Assembly: GCA_029051915.1 (NCBI GenBank) | Contig: JAIDKM010000291.1 | Span: 1 to 16,809 of the forward strand | From: Alistipes sp. | GTDB lineage: Bacteria; Bacteroidota; Bacteroidia; Bacteroidales; Rikenellaceae | DNA: 16,809 nt | Direction: 5' to 3' | Shown: positions 1 through 8,400 of the stretch, one piece after another | How the letters are laid out: each line of letters starts with the position of its first letter | Position numbering within the stretch: position 1 is the stretch's first letter | The notes under the pieces: generated by a model | Database searches by the model: none | Seen by the model: the letters and a program-made list of their open reading frames with translations, nothing else | What the model was told of the DNA's origin: nothing | Position numbers and translations under genes: made by a program

Positions 1-791
1 TGGGTCGACACCTTGTCCTCGTAGCTGGAACCGTCGGCAGCGACGGCACCCTTGCCCATCGTCGTACGACCGATGATGATCGTCGGACGCTGGGTTTCGG
101 CATTGGCGGCGACAAGCGCCTGGCGGATTCCGTCGATATCATGACCGTCGACCGACAAGACGTTCCAACCCCATGCCTCGTACTTCTGCGCCACGTTCTC
201 GGTATCCACCTCCTCGACTTTAGTCGAAAGCTGGATGTTGTTGGAATCGTAGTACATGATGAAGTTCGCCAGGCCCAGGTGGCCGGCGATGCGGCCGACG
301 CCCTGCGAAATCTCCTCCTCGACAGCGCCGTCGGAGATGTAGGCATAGGTTTTGTGAGCCATCCACTCGCCGAAACGGGCGACCATGAAACGCTCGGCGA
401 TCGCAGCGCCCAGCGCCATGGCATGTCCCTGTCCCAGCGGGCCGGAAGTATTCTCCACGCCGCGCAACACGTCGACCTCGGGATGGCCCGGAGTTACGCT
501 GCCCCACTGGCGCAATGCCTGCAGATCCTCGGCCGAATAGTGGCCGGCGAGCGCCAATGTCGAATAGAGCATCGGCGACATGTGGCCCGGATCGAGGAAG
601 AAACGGTCGCGATAGGGATAAGCCATGTTGTCGGGATCGTAGCGCAGGAACTCGGAGTAGAGCACGGCGACGAAATCGGCACCGCCCATCGCACCGCCCG
701 GATGTCCCGACTTCGCTTTCTCGACCATAGCGGCCGACAGAATGCGGATGTTGTCGGCGACACGCGTAAGTTTGGAATTCGTAGAAGACAT
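1..791 (-). CDS. tkt: Transketolase, N-terminal part (gene runs off the left edge)
   Basis: Transketolase moves two-carbon ketol units between sugar phosphates in the non-oxidative pentose phosphate pathway, using thiamine diphosphate (TPP) and a divalent metal in the cytoplasm. The 263 visible residues are the TPP-binding half. SGHPGGAMGGAD lies at residues 28-39, DPGHMSP at 67-73 and GPLGQG at 117-122. The TPP/metal motif starts with SDG at 153-155 and reaches the conserved Asn of YDSNNIQ near 184-185. SDG replaces the more common GDG, which to my knowledge is usual in Bacteroidetes homologues. The start at 791 gives MSSTNSKLTRVADNIRI, a normal N-terminus for the family. Roughly 400 residues are missing beyond base 1. 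The gene lies 55 nt after clpX on the same strand and has its own promoter-like element, so it is probably at least partly independent of clpX. Confidence 0.96.
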   Translation of the reverse strand, partial: MSSTNSKLTRVADNIRILSAAMVEKAKSGHPGGAMGGADFVAVLYSEFLRYDPDNMAYPYRDRFFLDPGHMSPMLYSTLALAGHYSAEDLQALRQWGSVTPGHPEVDVLRGVENTSGPLGQGHAMALGAAIAERFMVARFGEWMAHKTYAYISDGAVEEEISQGVGRIAGHLGLANFIMYYDSNNIQLSTKVEEVDTENVAQKYEAWGWNVLSVDGHDIDGIRQALVAANAETQRPTIIIGRTTMGKGAVAADGSSYEDKVST

Positions 792-824
792 GGTTATTGT
801 TGTTTAGTATTTTTCTTTCGAAGT

Positions 825-832
825 CAAAGATA
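825..832 (-). promoter_or_regulatory. Bacteroidetes-type -7 promoter element for transketolase
   Basis: Read on the minus strand this is TATCTTTG, a match to the Bacteroidetes -7 consensus TAnnTTTG. It lies 33 bases upstream of the transketolase ATG, in the clpX-tkt gap. No clear TTTG -33 box sits at the expected distance. The surrounding 15 bases, TTTTCGTATCTTTGA, are identical to those at the tig promoter (4265-4279), which supports a shared promoter core. Confidence 0.6.
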
Positions 833-846
833 CGAAAAAACTTCGG

Positions 847-2124
847 TTATCCCACCTGTTTGAGCGGACAAATATTTGCCTGTCCGATCTTTTGCGAGGC
901 GTAGGGTCGCGTAACGGTGAATTTGGGAACATCGCCCGACGGCAAGTCGAACATGGCGTCCATCATCACGGCTTCGCAGATCGATCGCAGACCGCGCGCT
1001 CCCAGCTTGAACTCGACGGCCTTGTCGACGATATAGTCGAGCGCATCGTCGTCGAAACGGAGTTTCACGCCGTCCAGGTCGAACAACCGTTCGTACTGCT
1101 TGACGATCGCGTTCTTCGGCTCGGTGAGAATCCGCCGCAGGGCCTCGCGGTCGAGCGGCTGCATGTAAGTGAGTACCGGCAGACGTCCCACGAGCTCGGG
1201 AATCAACCCGAACGACTTGAGATCCTGCGGCGTAACATACTGCATCAAATTCGAACGGTCGATCTTCTCGCCGGCTCCGCGTCCATAACCTACGGCACGG
1301 GTATTGAGCCGCTGGGCGATCTTGCGCTCGATGCCGTCGAACGCTCCGCCGCAGATGAAGAGGATGTTGCGCGTGTTGACCTGAATGAACTTCTGGTCGG
1401 GATGCTTGCGCCCGCCCTGCGGCGGCACGTTGACCACGGTACCCTCCAGGAGTTTCAGCAATGCCTGCTGCACACCCTCGCCCGAGACATCGCGCGTGAT
1501 GGAGGGATTGTCGCCCTTACGGGCGATCTTGTCGATCTCGTCGATGAAGACGATACCGCGCTCGGCCTGCGCCACATTGTAATCGGCGACCTGCAGCAAC
1601 CGCGAGAGAATGCTCTCGACATCCTCGCCGACATAACCGGCCTCGGTGAGCACCGTGGCGTCGACGATGGTGAACGGCACCTTGAGCAGCCGGGCGATCG
1701 TCCGGGCCATCAAGGTTTTGCCGGTACCGGTCGGGCCGACCAGCACCACATTCGACTTGTCGATCTCCACCTCGCCCTCCTTCGACGGGTGGAGCAGCCG
1801 CTTATAATGGTTGTAAACCGCCACGGAGAGGTAACGCTTGGCGGCATCCTGTCCGATGACATACTGATCGAGGAAATCCTTGATCTGCGCGGGTTTCAGC
1901 AGATCCTCCCGGCGAAACGAACTTTCGGCGGCGCGCTGCTGGAGGAGGCGATCGTTCTCCAAAAGCATCTCGTGCCCCCGCTCGATGCACTTATCGCAAA
2001 TGTTGGCGCCGTTCGCGCCCTGGAACATCAACTCCACGTCGTCGCGGCCGGCACCGCAGAAAGAACAGCAATCGTTCGGGTTATCGCCGCTTCCGCGGCG
2101 GCCGTTGTGTCGGTTTTGCGTCAT
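847..2124 (-). CDS. clpX: ATP-dependent Clp protease ATP-binding subunit ClpX
   Basis: ClpX is the AAA+ hexameric unfoldase that recognises tagged or damaged proteins, unfolds them and feeds them to ClpP. The 425-residue protein starts with a C4 zinc-binding domain (Cys20, Cys23, Cys43, Cys46). Walker A is GPTGTGKT at 130-137, the substrate-gripping pore loop GYVGED is at 163-168, and Walker B is VFIDEID at 192-198. Sensor and C-terminal AAA+ motifs ([23 protein letters not shown]) are present. The expected ClpP-docking IGF tripeptide is replaced by VGY in [15 protein letters not shown] believe other Bacteroidetes ClpX proteins look similar here, but this was not checked. Its ATG overlaps the clpP stop by 4 nt (ATGA), so translation is probably coupled to give matched amounts of the partners. 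Length is normal for the family. Confidence 0.98.
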   Translation of the reverse strand: MTQNRHNGRRGSGDNPNDCCSFCGAGRDDVELMFQGANGANICDKCIERGHEMLLENDRLLQQRAAESSFRREDLLKPAQIKDFLDQYVIGQDAAKRYLSVAVYNHYKRLLHPSKEGEVEIDKSNVVLVGPTGTGKTLMARTIARLLKVPFTIVDATVLTEAGYVGEDVESILSRLLQVADYNVAQAERGIVFIDEIDKIARKGDNPSITRDVSGEGVQQALLKLLEGTVVNVPPQGGRKHPDQKFIQVNTRNILFICGGAFDGIERKIAQRLNTRAVGYGRGAGEKIDRSNLMQYVTPQDLKSFGLIPELVGRLPVLTYMQPLDREALRRILTEPKNAIVKQYERLFDLDGVKLRFDDDALDYIVDKAVEFKLGARGLRSICEAVMMDAMFDLPSGDVPKFTVTRPYASQKIGQANICPLKQVG

Positions 2125-2792
2125 TGTTTTTCACGTTTGGTGAGCACTTCGTCGATCAAGCCGTAATCGCAAGCCTCACGGGCCGAGAGCCAATAATCGC
2201 GATCGGCGTCCTTCTCGATCTTTTTGATCGGCACGCCCGAATGCTTCGAGAGAATCTCGTACAGCTCGCGTTTGGTCTTGACGATCTCGCGAGCCGTGAT
2301 TTCGATGTCGGAAGCCTGTCCCTGTGCGCCGCCCAGCGGCTGATGGATCATCACCCGCGAATGGGGCAGTGCCGAACGCTTGCCCGCAGCACCGGCCGTA
2401 AGCAGCACGGCACCCATCGAAGCGGCGAGCCCGGTACAGATGGTGGCCACGTCGGAAGCGACGAGCTGCATGGTGTCGTAGATGCCCAGTCCGGCCGAAA
2501 CCGATCCGCCGGGCGAATTGATGTAAATCTGAATATCCTTCTCGGGATCCACCGACTCCAGAAAGAGCAACTGCGCCTGAATGATGTTGGCGGCATCGTC
2601 GTAGATGGGCGCGCCGAGGAAGATGATGCGATCCATCATCAAACGCGAAAAGACGTCCATCGTGGCGATGTTGAGCTGGCGCTCCTCGATGATCGTCGGC
2701 GACACGTAAGCCTCGCTTACCGACCGGAAATCATGCAGCTTCAGCGAACTGATGCCGCACTTCCCGCGTGCGTATTTTTCAAATTCGGACAT
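2121..2792 (-). CDS. clpP: ATP-dependent Clp protease proteolytic subunit ClpP
   Basis: ClpP is the serine protease that forms the two-ring degradation chamber capped by ClpX. I chose the ATG at 2792, giving 223 residues and an N-terminus ([16 protein letters not shown]) like other Bacteroidales ClpP proteins. A start at 2843 would lie in the loop of a terminator hairpin and is unlikely. The catalytic triad is Ser125 (in AASMGA), His150 (in MIHQPLGG) and Asp199 (in DRDYW); the spacings of 25 and 49 residues equal those in E. coli ClpP. The INSPGGSV segment (91-98) and the GQASDIEI handle region are intact. The gene lies between tig and clpX, the classic order, but a strong hairpin with a T run separates it from tig, and no TAnnTTTG promoter is visible in the 33 bases after it. 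Confidence 0.97.
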   Translation of the reverse strand: MSEFEKYARGKCGISSLKLHDFRSVSEAYVSPTIIEERQLNIATMDVFSRLMMDRIIFLGAPIYDDAANIIQAQLLFLESVDPEKDIQIYINSPGGSVSAGLGIYDTMQLVASDVATICTGLAASMGAVLLTAGAAGKRSALPHSRVMIHQPLGGAQGQASDIEITAREIVKTKRELYEILSKHSGVPIKKIEKDADRDYWLSAREACDYGLIDEVLTKREKQ

Positions 2793-2825
2793 AACTATCG
2801 AATCATTCGTTATTCGTTCACACTC

Positions 2826-2863
2826 AAAAAAAGGACTTTGCAAACATCACGCCTGCAAAGTCC
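2826..2863 (-). terminator. Intrinsic terminator or attenuator between tig and clpP
   Basis: On the minus strand, the perfect inverted repeat GGACTTTGCA / TGCAAAGTCC (2854-2863 and 2833-2842) forms a 10-bp stem with an 11-base loop. Seven T residues follow at once (2832 down to 2826). This is textbook rho-independent terminator architecture, placed 25 bases after the trigger factor stop and 33 bases before the clpP ATG. It may end tig transcripts or act as a partial terminator that lowers clpPX expression. Confidence 0.85.
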
Positions 2864-2888
2864 GAAGCGAGGAATTTCCGGCCGAATA

Positions 2889-4214
2889 TTAAAGTTCTTT
2901 GGCCAACTTGGCGAAATCGTCTGCAGAAAGGGCTTTTTCCGTTACCTTGATCTTCTGGCGGACGGACTCCACGACCTTGACCTCGTAGAGCTTTTCGTAG
3001 ATCTTCTGGCCCTGCTCCTTGTCGGCGAGAATCTTCTCGGCATAGCCGGCGAGCATATCGTCGGGAGCCGACGGCATACCGTACTGGGCGAATTGTGCGG
3101 CAGCGAGCGCCTTGGCCTCGGCCGTAGCTTCATCCTTCGAGACGGAGATTTTCTCCTCCTGGATGAAGTGCTTCTGCAGGTAGTTCCAGGTGAACATCTT
3201 GAGGAACTGATCGAAATCCTTTTCGATATCCTCCATCGAGAACTTGCCCTCGTTGATGGTGTAGAGCCAACGCTTGAGGAAGGCCTCAGGCATCTTCAGC
3301 CCAGCCTTCTTGATCAGGTAGTCGCGCAACTGGAGCGTGAAAAGGTAATCACTCTCGCGCGAAAGCTCCTTGCCGATCTCCTCGTCGACGAACTTGTCGA
3401 GGTCGGCCTCCGACTTCACGTTGCCGGCAGGGAAAGCCATCTTGAAGAACTCCTCGTTCAACTCGGGTTCGGCGAACTTGCGGATCTTGGTGATCTCCAG
3501 CGAGAATTCGGGTTTGATCCCCTCCAGCTCGTCTTGCTTGACCTGCAGCACGGCAGCGCGCTGCGACGGGTTTTTATAGAGCTCGTTGATATTGACTTCC
3601 ATCTTGTCGCCGACCTTCTTGCCGATGAACGGCTTGCGCTCCTCCTCCGACATGGAGATCAGCCCCACGTAGGCGTCGGCGATGTTCATATCGCCGTTGT
3701 CGAGCGTTACGCCCAACGCTTCGTCGGCGGTAACCTTCTCGGTGTCGACCAGACGGCCGAAACGACGCAGGAAATTGGAACGATAGTCGTCGTGCATCTT
3801 CTTGTCGACTTTGATGCGGCTGTAGGTCAGCTTGTCTTTCTCCGAAAATTCGAGTTTGATTTCGGGGGCTTCGCCGAATTCGAAAACGAATTCGAACTCC
3901 TTGCCGTTTTCGAAATCGAAATCGCCCTGCTCGTCCGAAGGAATGACATCGCCCAGGTAGTCGATCTTCTCCTTCTGGAGATAGTCGAAAGCGGCGTTCG
4001 AGGCCGTGCGGTACGACTGCTCGGCCAGCACGCCCTTGCCGTACATCTTCTTGACGATACCCATCGGCACCATGCCGGGACGGAAACCGGGAATGTTGGC
4101 CTTGCGACGATAGTCTCGCAGCACCTTCTCGACCTCCTGCGCATAATCGGCTTCGCCGACCTTCACGCGGAGCAACGAGCTATTCCCCTCGCGTTGTTCT
4201 CTTACGATCTTCAT
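2889..4214 (-). CDS. tig: Trigger factor (ribosome-associated chaperone)
   Basis: Trigger factor docks at the ribosome exit tunnel and shields nascent chains. The predicted 441-residue protein starts at MKIVREQREGNSS (ATG at 4214); an 18-residue in-frame extension upstream (MSPISRNKRRK...) has no family resemblance and would overrun the promoter. The ribosome-binding signature GFRPGMVP is at residues 43-50, the same numbering as GFRKGKVP in E. coli, with Pro instead of Lys at 46. After the N-domain, the segment around residues 150-250, where an FKBP-type prolyl isomerase domain would sit, lacks recognisable FKBP active-site motifs; the helical C-terminal chaperone domain follows. This fits a chaperone that has lost isomerase activity, which I infer is common in this phylum. 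It is the first gene of the tig-clpP-clpX cluster and is divergent from the glutaminyl cyclotransferase gene. Confidence 0.94.
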   Translation of the reverse strand: MKIVREQREGNSSLLRVKVGEADYAQEVEKVLRDYRRKANIPGFRPGMVPMGIVKKMYGKGVLAEQSYRTASNAAFDYLQKEKIDYLGDVIPSDEQGDFDFENGKEFEFVFEFGEAPEIKLEFSEKDKLTYSRIKVDKKMHDDYRSNFLRRFGRLVDTEKVTADEALGVTLDNGDMNIADAYVGLISMSEEERKPFIGKKVGDKMEVNINELYKNPSQRAAVLQVKQDELEGIKPEFSLEITKIRKFAEPELNEEFFKMAFPAGNVKSEADLDKFVDEEIGKELSRESDYLFTLQLRDYLIKKAGLKMPEAFLKRWLYTINEGKFSMEDIEKDFDQFLKMFTWNYLQKHFIQEEKISVSKDEATAEAKALAAAQFAQYGMPSAPDDMLAGYAEKILADKEQGQKIYEKLYEVKVVESVRQKIKVTEKALSADDFAKLAKEL

Positions 4215-4265
4215 AATGAATGAGTTATATTCGTTCTTTCTTCTCTTGTTCCTCGAAATCGGGCT

Positions 4266-4297
4266 CAAAGATACGAAAAGCCGAGCGCAATGCCAAA
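4266..4297 (-). promoter_or_regulatory. tig promoter (-33 TTTG and -7 TATCTTTG)
   Basis: On the minus strand, TTTG (4297-4294) is followed after 20 bases by TATCTTTG (4273-4266). This matches the Bacteroidetes primary-sigma consensus of TTTG, about 19-21 bases, then TAnnTTTG. The -7 box ends 51 bases before the tig ATG. The -33 box lies inside the first unit of the tandem repeat array. Confidence 0.75.
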
Positions 4298-4502
4298 TTT
4301 ATTTGTGCATGGCCGAGGCCGAGTGTCTTCGGCAAAGCCAAAGCGAAAAGCCGAGCGCAAAAGCAAACTTGTTTGCGATTTTGCCGAGGCCGAGTATCTT
4401 CGGCAAAGCCAAAGACGAAAAGCCGAGCGCAAAAGCAAACTTGTTTGCGATTTTGCCGAGGCCGAGTATCTTCGGCAAAGCCAAAGCGAAAAGCCGAGCC
4501 CG
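4275..4502. repeat. Tandem array of about 71-bp units with internal hairpins
   Basis: Three full units begin with GAAAAGCCGAGC at 4275, 4345 and 4417, and a partial fourth begins at 4488 and diverges after about 15 bases. Unit lengths are 70, 72 and 71 bases. Units 2 and 3 are identical except for one extra base at the junction, while unit 1 is diverged. Each full unit has two inverted repeats: GCAAACTTGTTTGC (4363-4376 and 4435-4448) and TTTGCCGA/TCGGCAAA with a 12-base loop (4380-4387 with 4400-4407 in unit 2). In unit 1 both survive in altered form. Although several frames are open through the array, the periods are not all multiples of three, so it is probably not coding. It lies between divergent tig and the cyclotransferase gene, upstream of both predicted transcription starts. 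From 4503 to 4606 I see only a decayed echo of the unit. Confidence 0.93.
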
Positions 4503-4606
4503 GCTAAGAGCCGAGTTCCGTAAATGCCCCGACTCCCGGAGTATCTTCGACAAGGGCCGATGTACAAATAATCGGATCAAAAGCGAAATCTTAACCGGAT
4601 TATCCT

Positions 4607-4614
4607 TACCTTTG
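4607..4614 (+). promoter_or_regulatory. -7 promoter element for the cyclotransferase-metH-metF run
   Basis: TACCTTTG matches the Bacteroidetes -7 consensus TAnnTTTG and ends 23 bases before the ATG at 4638. No TTTG is visible at the -33 position. A purine-rich AGGGGAG just before the ATG (about 4629-4635) resembles a ribosome binding site, unlike most starts in this window. Confidence 0.6.
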
Positions 4615-4637
4615 CGACTTATTAATAATAGGGGAGA

Positions 4638-5432
4638 ATGAATACGAAAACCTTTCTCGCTCTTCCGACGGTACTTCTGCTTGCCTGCGGAGGACGCACC
4701 GCCCAGCATAAGCCGACAGCACCTGCCGTGCCGGCACCCACCGAATACACCTACCGGGTCAAGGCGACCTACCCGCACCCCACCGACGCCTATACGCAGG
4801 GGCTATTCTACGACAACGGCACCCTTTGGGAGGGCACCGGACAATACGGGCAGTCGGTCGTCCGCAAAACCGACCTCTCCGCGGGCCGCAGCGAGACGGT
4901 GACCGAACTACCGCGCTCGCAGTTCGGCGAAGGCATCGCACTTTTGAACGGCAAGCTCTACCAGCTGACGTGGCATGCCAACACATGCCATGTCTACGAT
5001 GCGTCTACGATGCAAAAGATCCGCGAATTCCGCTATCCGGGCGAAGGATGGGGCCTGACCACCGACGGTGAAAAGCTCTACATGTCCGACGGCTCGGCCC
5101 GCATCTACACGGTCGATCCGGCGACCTTCCGACGCGAAAAACGCACGACCGTAACCTACGAGGGACAACCAGTCGACTACCTCAACGAGCTGGAGTGGAT
5201 CGAGGGCAAGATCTGGGCCAACGTCTATACCACCGACCGCATCGTCATCATCGATCCGGCGACAGGACGCGTCGAAGGAATCGTAGATCTGACGGGCATC
5301 CTGCCCCAAGAAGAAATCGGCCCCGAGACCGACGTCCTGAACGGCATCGCCTACGACGCCCTGACGAAGCGGATCTTCGTAACGGGCAAAAACTGGAGCC
5401 GGATTTTCGAAATAGAACCGATCGCGAAATAA
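4638..5432 (+). CDS. Glutaminyl-peptide cyclotransferase (lipoprotein)
   Basis: The protein resembles the plant/bacterial-type glutamine cyclotransferases, which convert N-terminal glutamine of peptides to pyroglutamate with release of ammonia through a five-bladed beta-propeller. The 264 residues begin with a short signal peptide ending in a lipobox (LLAC, Cys17), so the mature protein is probably lipid-anchored outside the inner membrane. No acidic surface-export signal follows the Cys. Family motifs run in order: YPHPTDAYTQGL, LWEGTGQYGQS, FGEGIALLNGKLYQLTW, YPGEGWGLTTDGE, MSDGS, LNELEWIEGKIWANVYTTD and LNGIAYDALTKRIFVTGKNW. It is complete and only one base separates its stop from the metH start, so the two genes are almost certainly cotranscribed. 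The substrate is unknown, and its link to methionine metabolism is unclear. Confidence 0.92.
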   Translation: MNTKTFLALPTVLLLACGGRTAQHKPTAPAVPAPTEYTYRVKATYPHPTDAYTQGLFYDNGTLWEGTGQYGQSVVRKTDLSAGRSETVTELPRSQFGEGIALLNGKLYQLTWHANTCHVYDASTMQKIREFRYPGEGWGLTTDGEKLYMSDGSARIYTVDPATFRREKRTTVTYEGQPVDYLNELEWIEGKIWANVYTTDRIVIIDPATGRVEGIVDLTGILPQEEIGPETDVLNGIAYDALTKRIFVTGKNWSRIFEIEPIAK

Positions 5433-5433
5433 G

Positions 5434-8400
5434 ATGGCAAACACACTCTACGACGCGCTGGAATCGCGCATTCTGCTGCTCGACGGCGGCATGGGTACGA
5501 TGATCCAGCAATACGGATTCACCGAGGAGGATTATCGCGGCGAACGCTTCCGCGACTGGAATTTGCGCCTGCGCGGATGCAACGACCTGCTGGCGCTCAC
5601 GCAACCCGACGCCGTGCGGGCTATCCACGAAAAATACCTGGCGGCCGGCGCCGACATCGTCGCTACCGACTCATTCAGTGCCAATGCCGTCTCGCTCCGG
5701 GATTACGGACTGGAGGAGCTTGCCTACGAAATTTCGCGGGCCGCCGCCGCGATCGCTCGCGCCGCCGCCGATGAATTCACGGCCCGCAACCCGCAGAAGC
5801 CCCGCTTCGTAGGAGGATCGATCGGACCGTCGAGCCACACGTTGTCGCTCTCCTCGAAAGTGGACGACCCCGCGGCACGCGACCTCTCGTTCGCCGAACT
5901 GGAACAAGCCTACTACGACCAGATCCGCGGACTGATGGACGGCGGAGCCGACCTGCTGATGCTCGAAACTTTCTTCGACGCGCTCAATGCCAAAGCGGCG
6001 ATCCACGCCATCCGGCGTTGTTTCGACGACCGGGGCGGCCGGCTTCCCGTCATGGTCTCGGGGACGCTGACACCCTCGGGACGCACCCTCGCAGGACAAA
6101 CCGTCGAAGCATTCTACGCCTCGGTCGCCCACATCGACCCGATCGCCGTAAGCCTCAACTGCTCATTCGGAGCCAAGCAACTCCTGCCCTACATCGAGCG
6201 GCTGGCTGCCGTCGCCGCATGCCGCGTGGCGGTCTATCCCAATGCCGGACTGCCCAACGTGATGGGCGGCTACGACGAAACCCCGGCCATGTGCGCCGAA
6301 GACGTGGGCGAATACCTGCGGCGGGGAGTGCTGAACATCGTAGGCGGCTGCTGCGGCACGACGCCCGAACACATCTACGAACTTCAGAAGATCGTAGGCG
6401 GCTATCGGCCGCGCCCACTGCCCGCCCCGACGCACCAAACCGTGCTGAGCGGACTGGAAGCGTTGCGCATCGTACCCGAAGCCAACTTCATCAATGTAGG
6501 AGAACGCACCAACGTAGCCGGCTCGGCCCGCTTCGCCCGGCTGATCCGCGAAGGCAACTACGAGGAAGCCTTGTCCGTAGCCCGGGCGCAGGTCGATGCC
6601 GGAGCGCAGGTGATCGACGTCTGCATGGACGACGGGCTGATCGACGGCCCGACGGCGATGCGGACGTTCCTCAACCTGGTGGCTTCCGAACCCGAAATCG
6701 CCCGTGTACCGACGATGATCGACTCCTCGAAGTGGGAGGTGCTGGTCGCCGGACTGGAAGCGACGCAGGGCAAGGCCATCGTCAACTCCGTTTCGCTCAA
6801 GGAGGGCGAAGCCGAACTGCTGCGCCGAGCCCGTGCGATCCGCCGCTACGGAGCCGCTGCCGTGGTGATGCTTTTCGACGAACGCGGGCAAGCCGACACC
6901 TATGACCGCAAGATCGAAGTAGCCCGACGTGCCTACGAGCTGCTCACAGCTGACGGATTTCCTCCCGAAGACATCATTTTCGACCCCAACATTCTGGCCG
7001 TCGCCACCGGCATCGCCGAACACGACGGCTACGCCAAAGCCTTCATCGACGCCACGCGCTGGATCAAAGAGAACCTACCCTACGCCAAAGTCTCGGGCGG
7101 GGTCTCGAATCTCTCGTTCGCATTCCGCGGCAACAACGCCGTGCGCGAGGCGATGCACTCGGCGTTCCTCTATCATGCCATCCGGGCCGGCATGGACATG
7201 GGAATCGTCAATCCGCAGATGCTGAAGATCTACAACGACATCGAACCCGAACTTCTGAAGCGGGTCGAAGATGTGATCCTCTGCCGCTGTACCGACGCAG
7301 CCGAGCGGCTGGCCGAATACGCCCAGCAGGTGCGGCAGACGACCGAAACGCAGTCGCAGGAGGCCGACGCCTGGCGTTCGGGGTCGCTCGAAGAGCGAAT
7401 CGAGCACGCGATGCGCAAAGGCGTGGCCGACTTCATCGAAGCAGATGCGCTGGAGGGCTACCGCACGCTGGGCAACCCGATGGCGGTGATCGACAACCTG
7501 CTGATGCCCGCAATGGAACAGGTCGGCGCCCTCTTCGGCGAGGGCAAGATGTTCCTGCCACAGGTGGTCAAGACGGCCCGCGTGATGAAACAAGCCGTAG
7601 CAACGCTGACTCCCTACATCGAACAAGAGGCCGGCACGGGCCGATCGGCCGGCAAAGTAGTGATCGCCACGGTAAAAGGCGACGTACACGACATCGGCAA
7701 AAACATCGTTTCGGTAGTGATGGCCTGCAACGGCTACACGATCCGCGACCTGGGCGTCATGGTCGAACCGCAACGCATCGTTGACGAAGCGGTGGCCGAA
7801 GCCGCCGACTGCATCTGCCTGAGCGGACTCATCACGCCGTCGCTCGACGAAATGATCCGAGTCTGCGAAGAGCTCCAGCGCCGCGGACTGAATATTCCGG
7901 TCATCATCGGCGGCGCCACGACCTCCGACATGCACACGGCGGTGAAGATCGCCCCGGTCTATTCGGGAATCGTCGTCCACTCGGCCGACGCCAGCCGAAA
8001 CACCCAGCTGCTCGCCGAACTGCTCGGGCCCGCCCGGGCCGCATTCGAGGAAAAGATCCGAGCCGAACAGGAGGCGCTGCGCGAAGAATATCGGAGGGCC
8101 GAACGGCGACGCTCACTGCTGCCGCTCGACGAAGCCCGGCGGGCCTGCCCGGTTGCGAAACACACGCCCGTTATGCCACAACATCCGGGGCGGATGGTCT
8201 TCCCCGATTTCGACGTCGCCGACGTGGAACCCTATATCGACTGGAATTTCTTCTTCCCGGCATGGGGGCTTCCGGGCCGCTATCCCGAGCTGTTCGACCA
8301 CCCCGAAAAAGGGGCCGAAGCACGCAAAGTCTTCGCCGATGCACAGGCGCTGCTGGCCCGTATCCGCGACGAACGGCTGCTGAAGCTGCAGGCCGTAGCA

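Noticed and set aside
792..846. Intrinsic terminator after clpX
   Set aside because: Only a 4-5 bp CGAAG/CTTCG pairing is available and it overlaps the transketolase promoter; too weak to call.
892..2166. A 424-codon plus-strand frame opposite clpX
   Set aside because: Shadow of ClpX, whose zinc finger, Walker and pore motifs are all on the minus strand.
2793..2843. Upstream ATG for clpP at 2843
   Set aside because: It lies in the loop of the tig-clpP terminator hairpin and adds 17 residues not seen in ClpP relatives.
2124..4223. A 699-codon plus-strand open frame opposite tig and clpP
   Set aside because: It is antisense to two clear genes. GC-rich third positions of the real genes remove stops on the other strand; the translation has no recognisable family motif.
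4215..4268. Upstream ATG for trigger factor at 4268
   Set aside because: It overlaps the -7 promoter box and adds a basic stretch that the family lacks.
4216..4778. Overlapping open frames on both strands through the tandem repeats (up to 159 codons)
   Set aside because: Repeat periods of 70, 72 and 71 bases shift the frame between units, several frames are open at once, and none resembles a known protein; the openness comes from the repeat composition.
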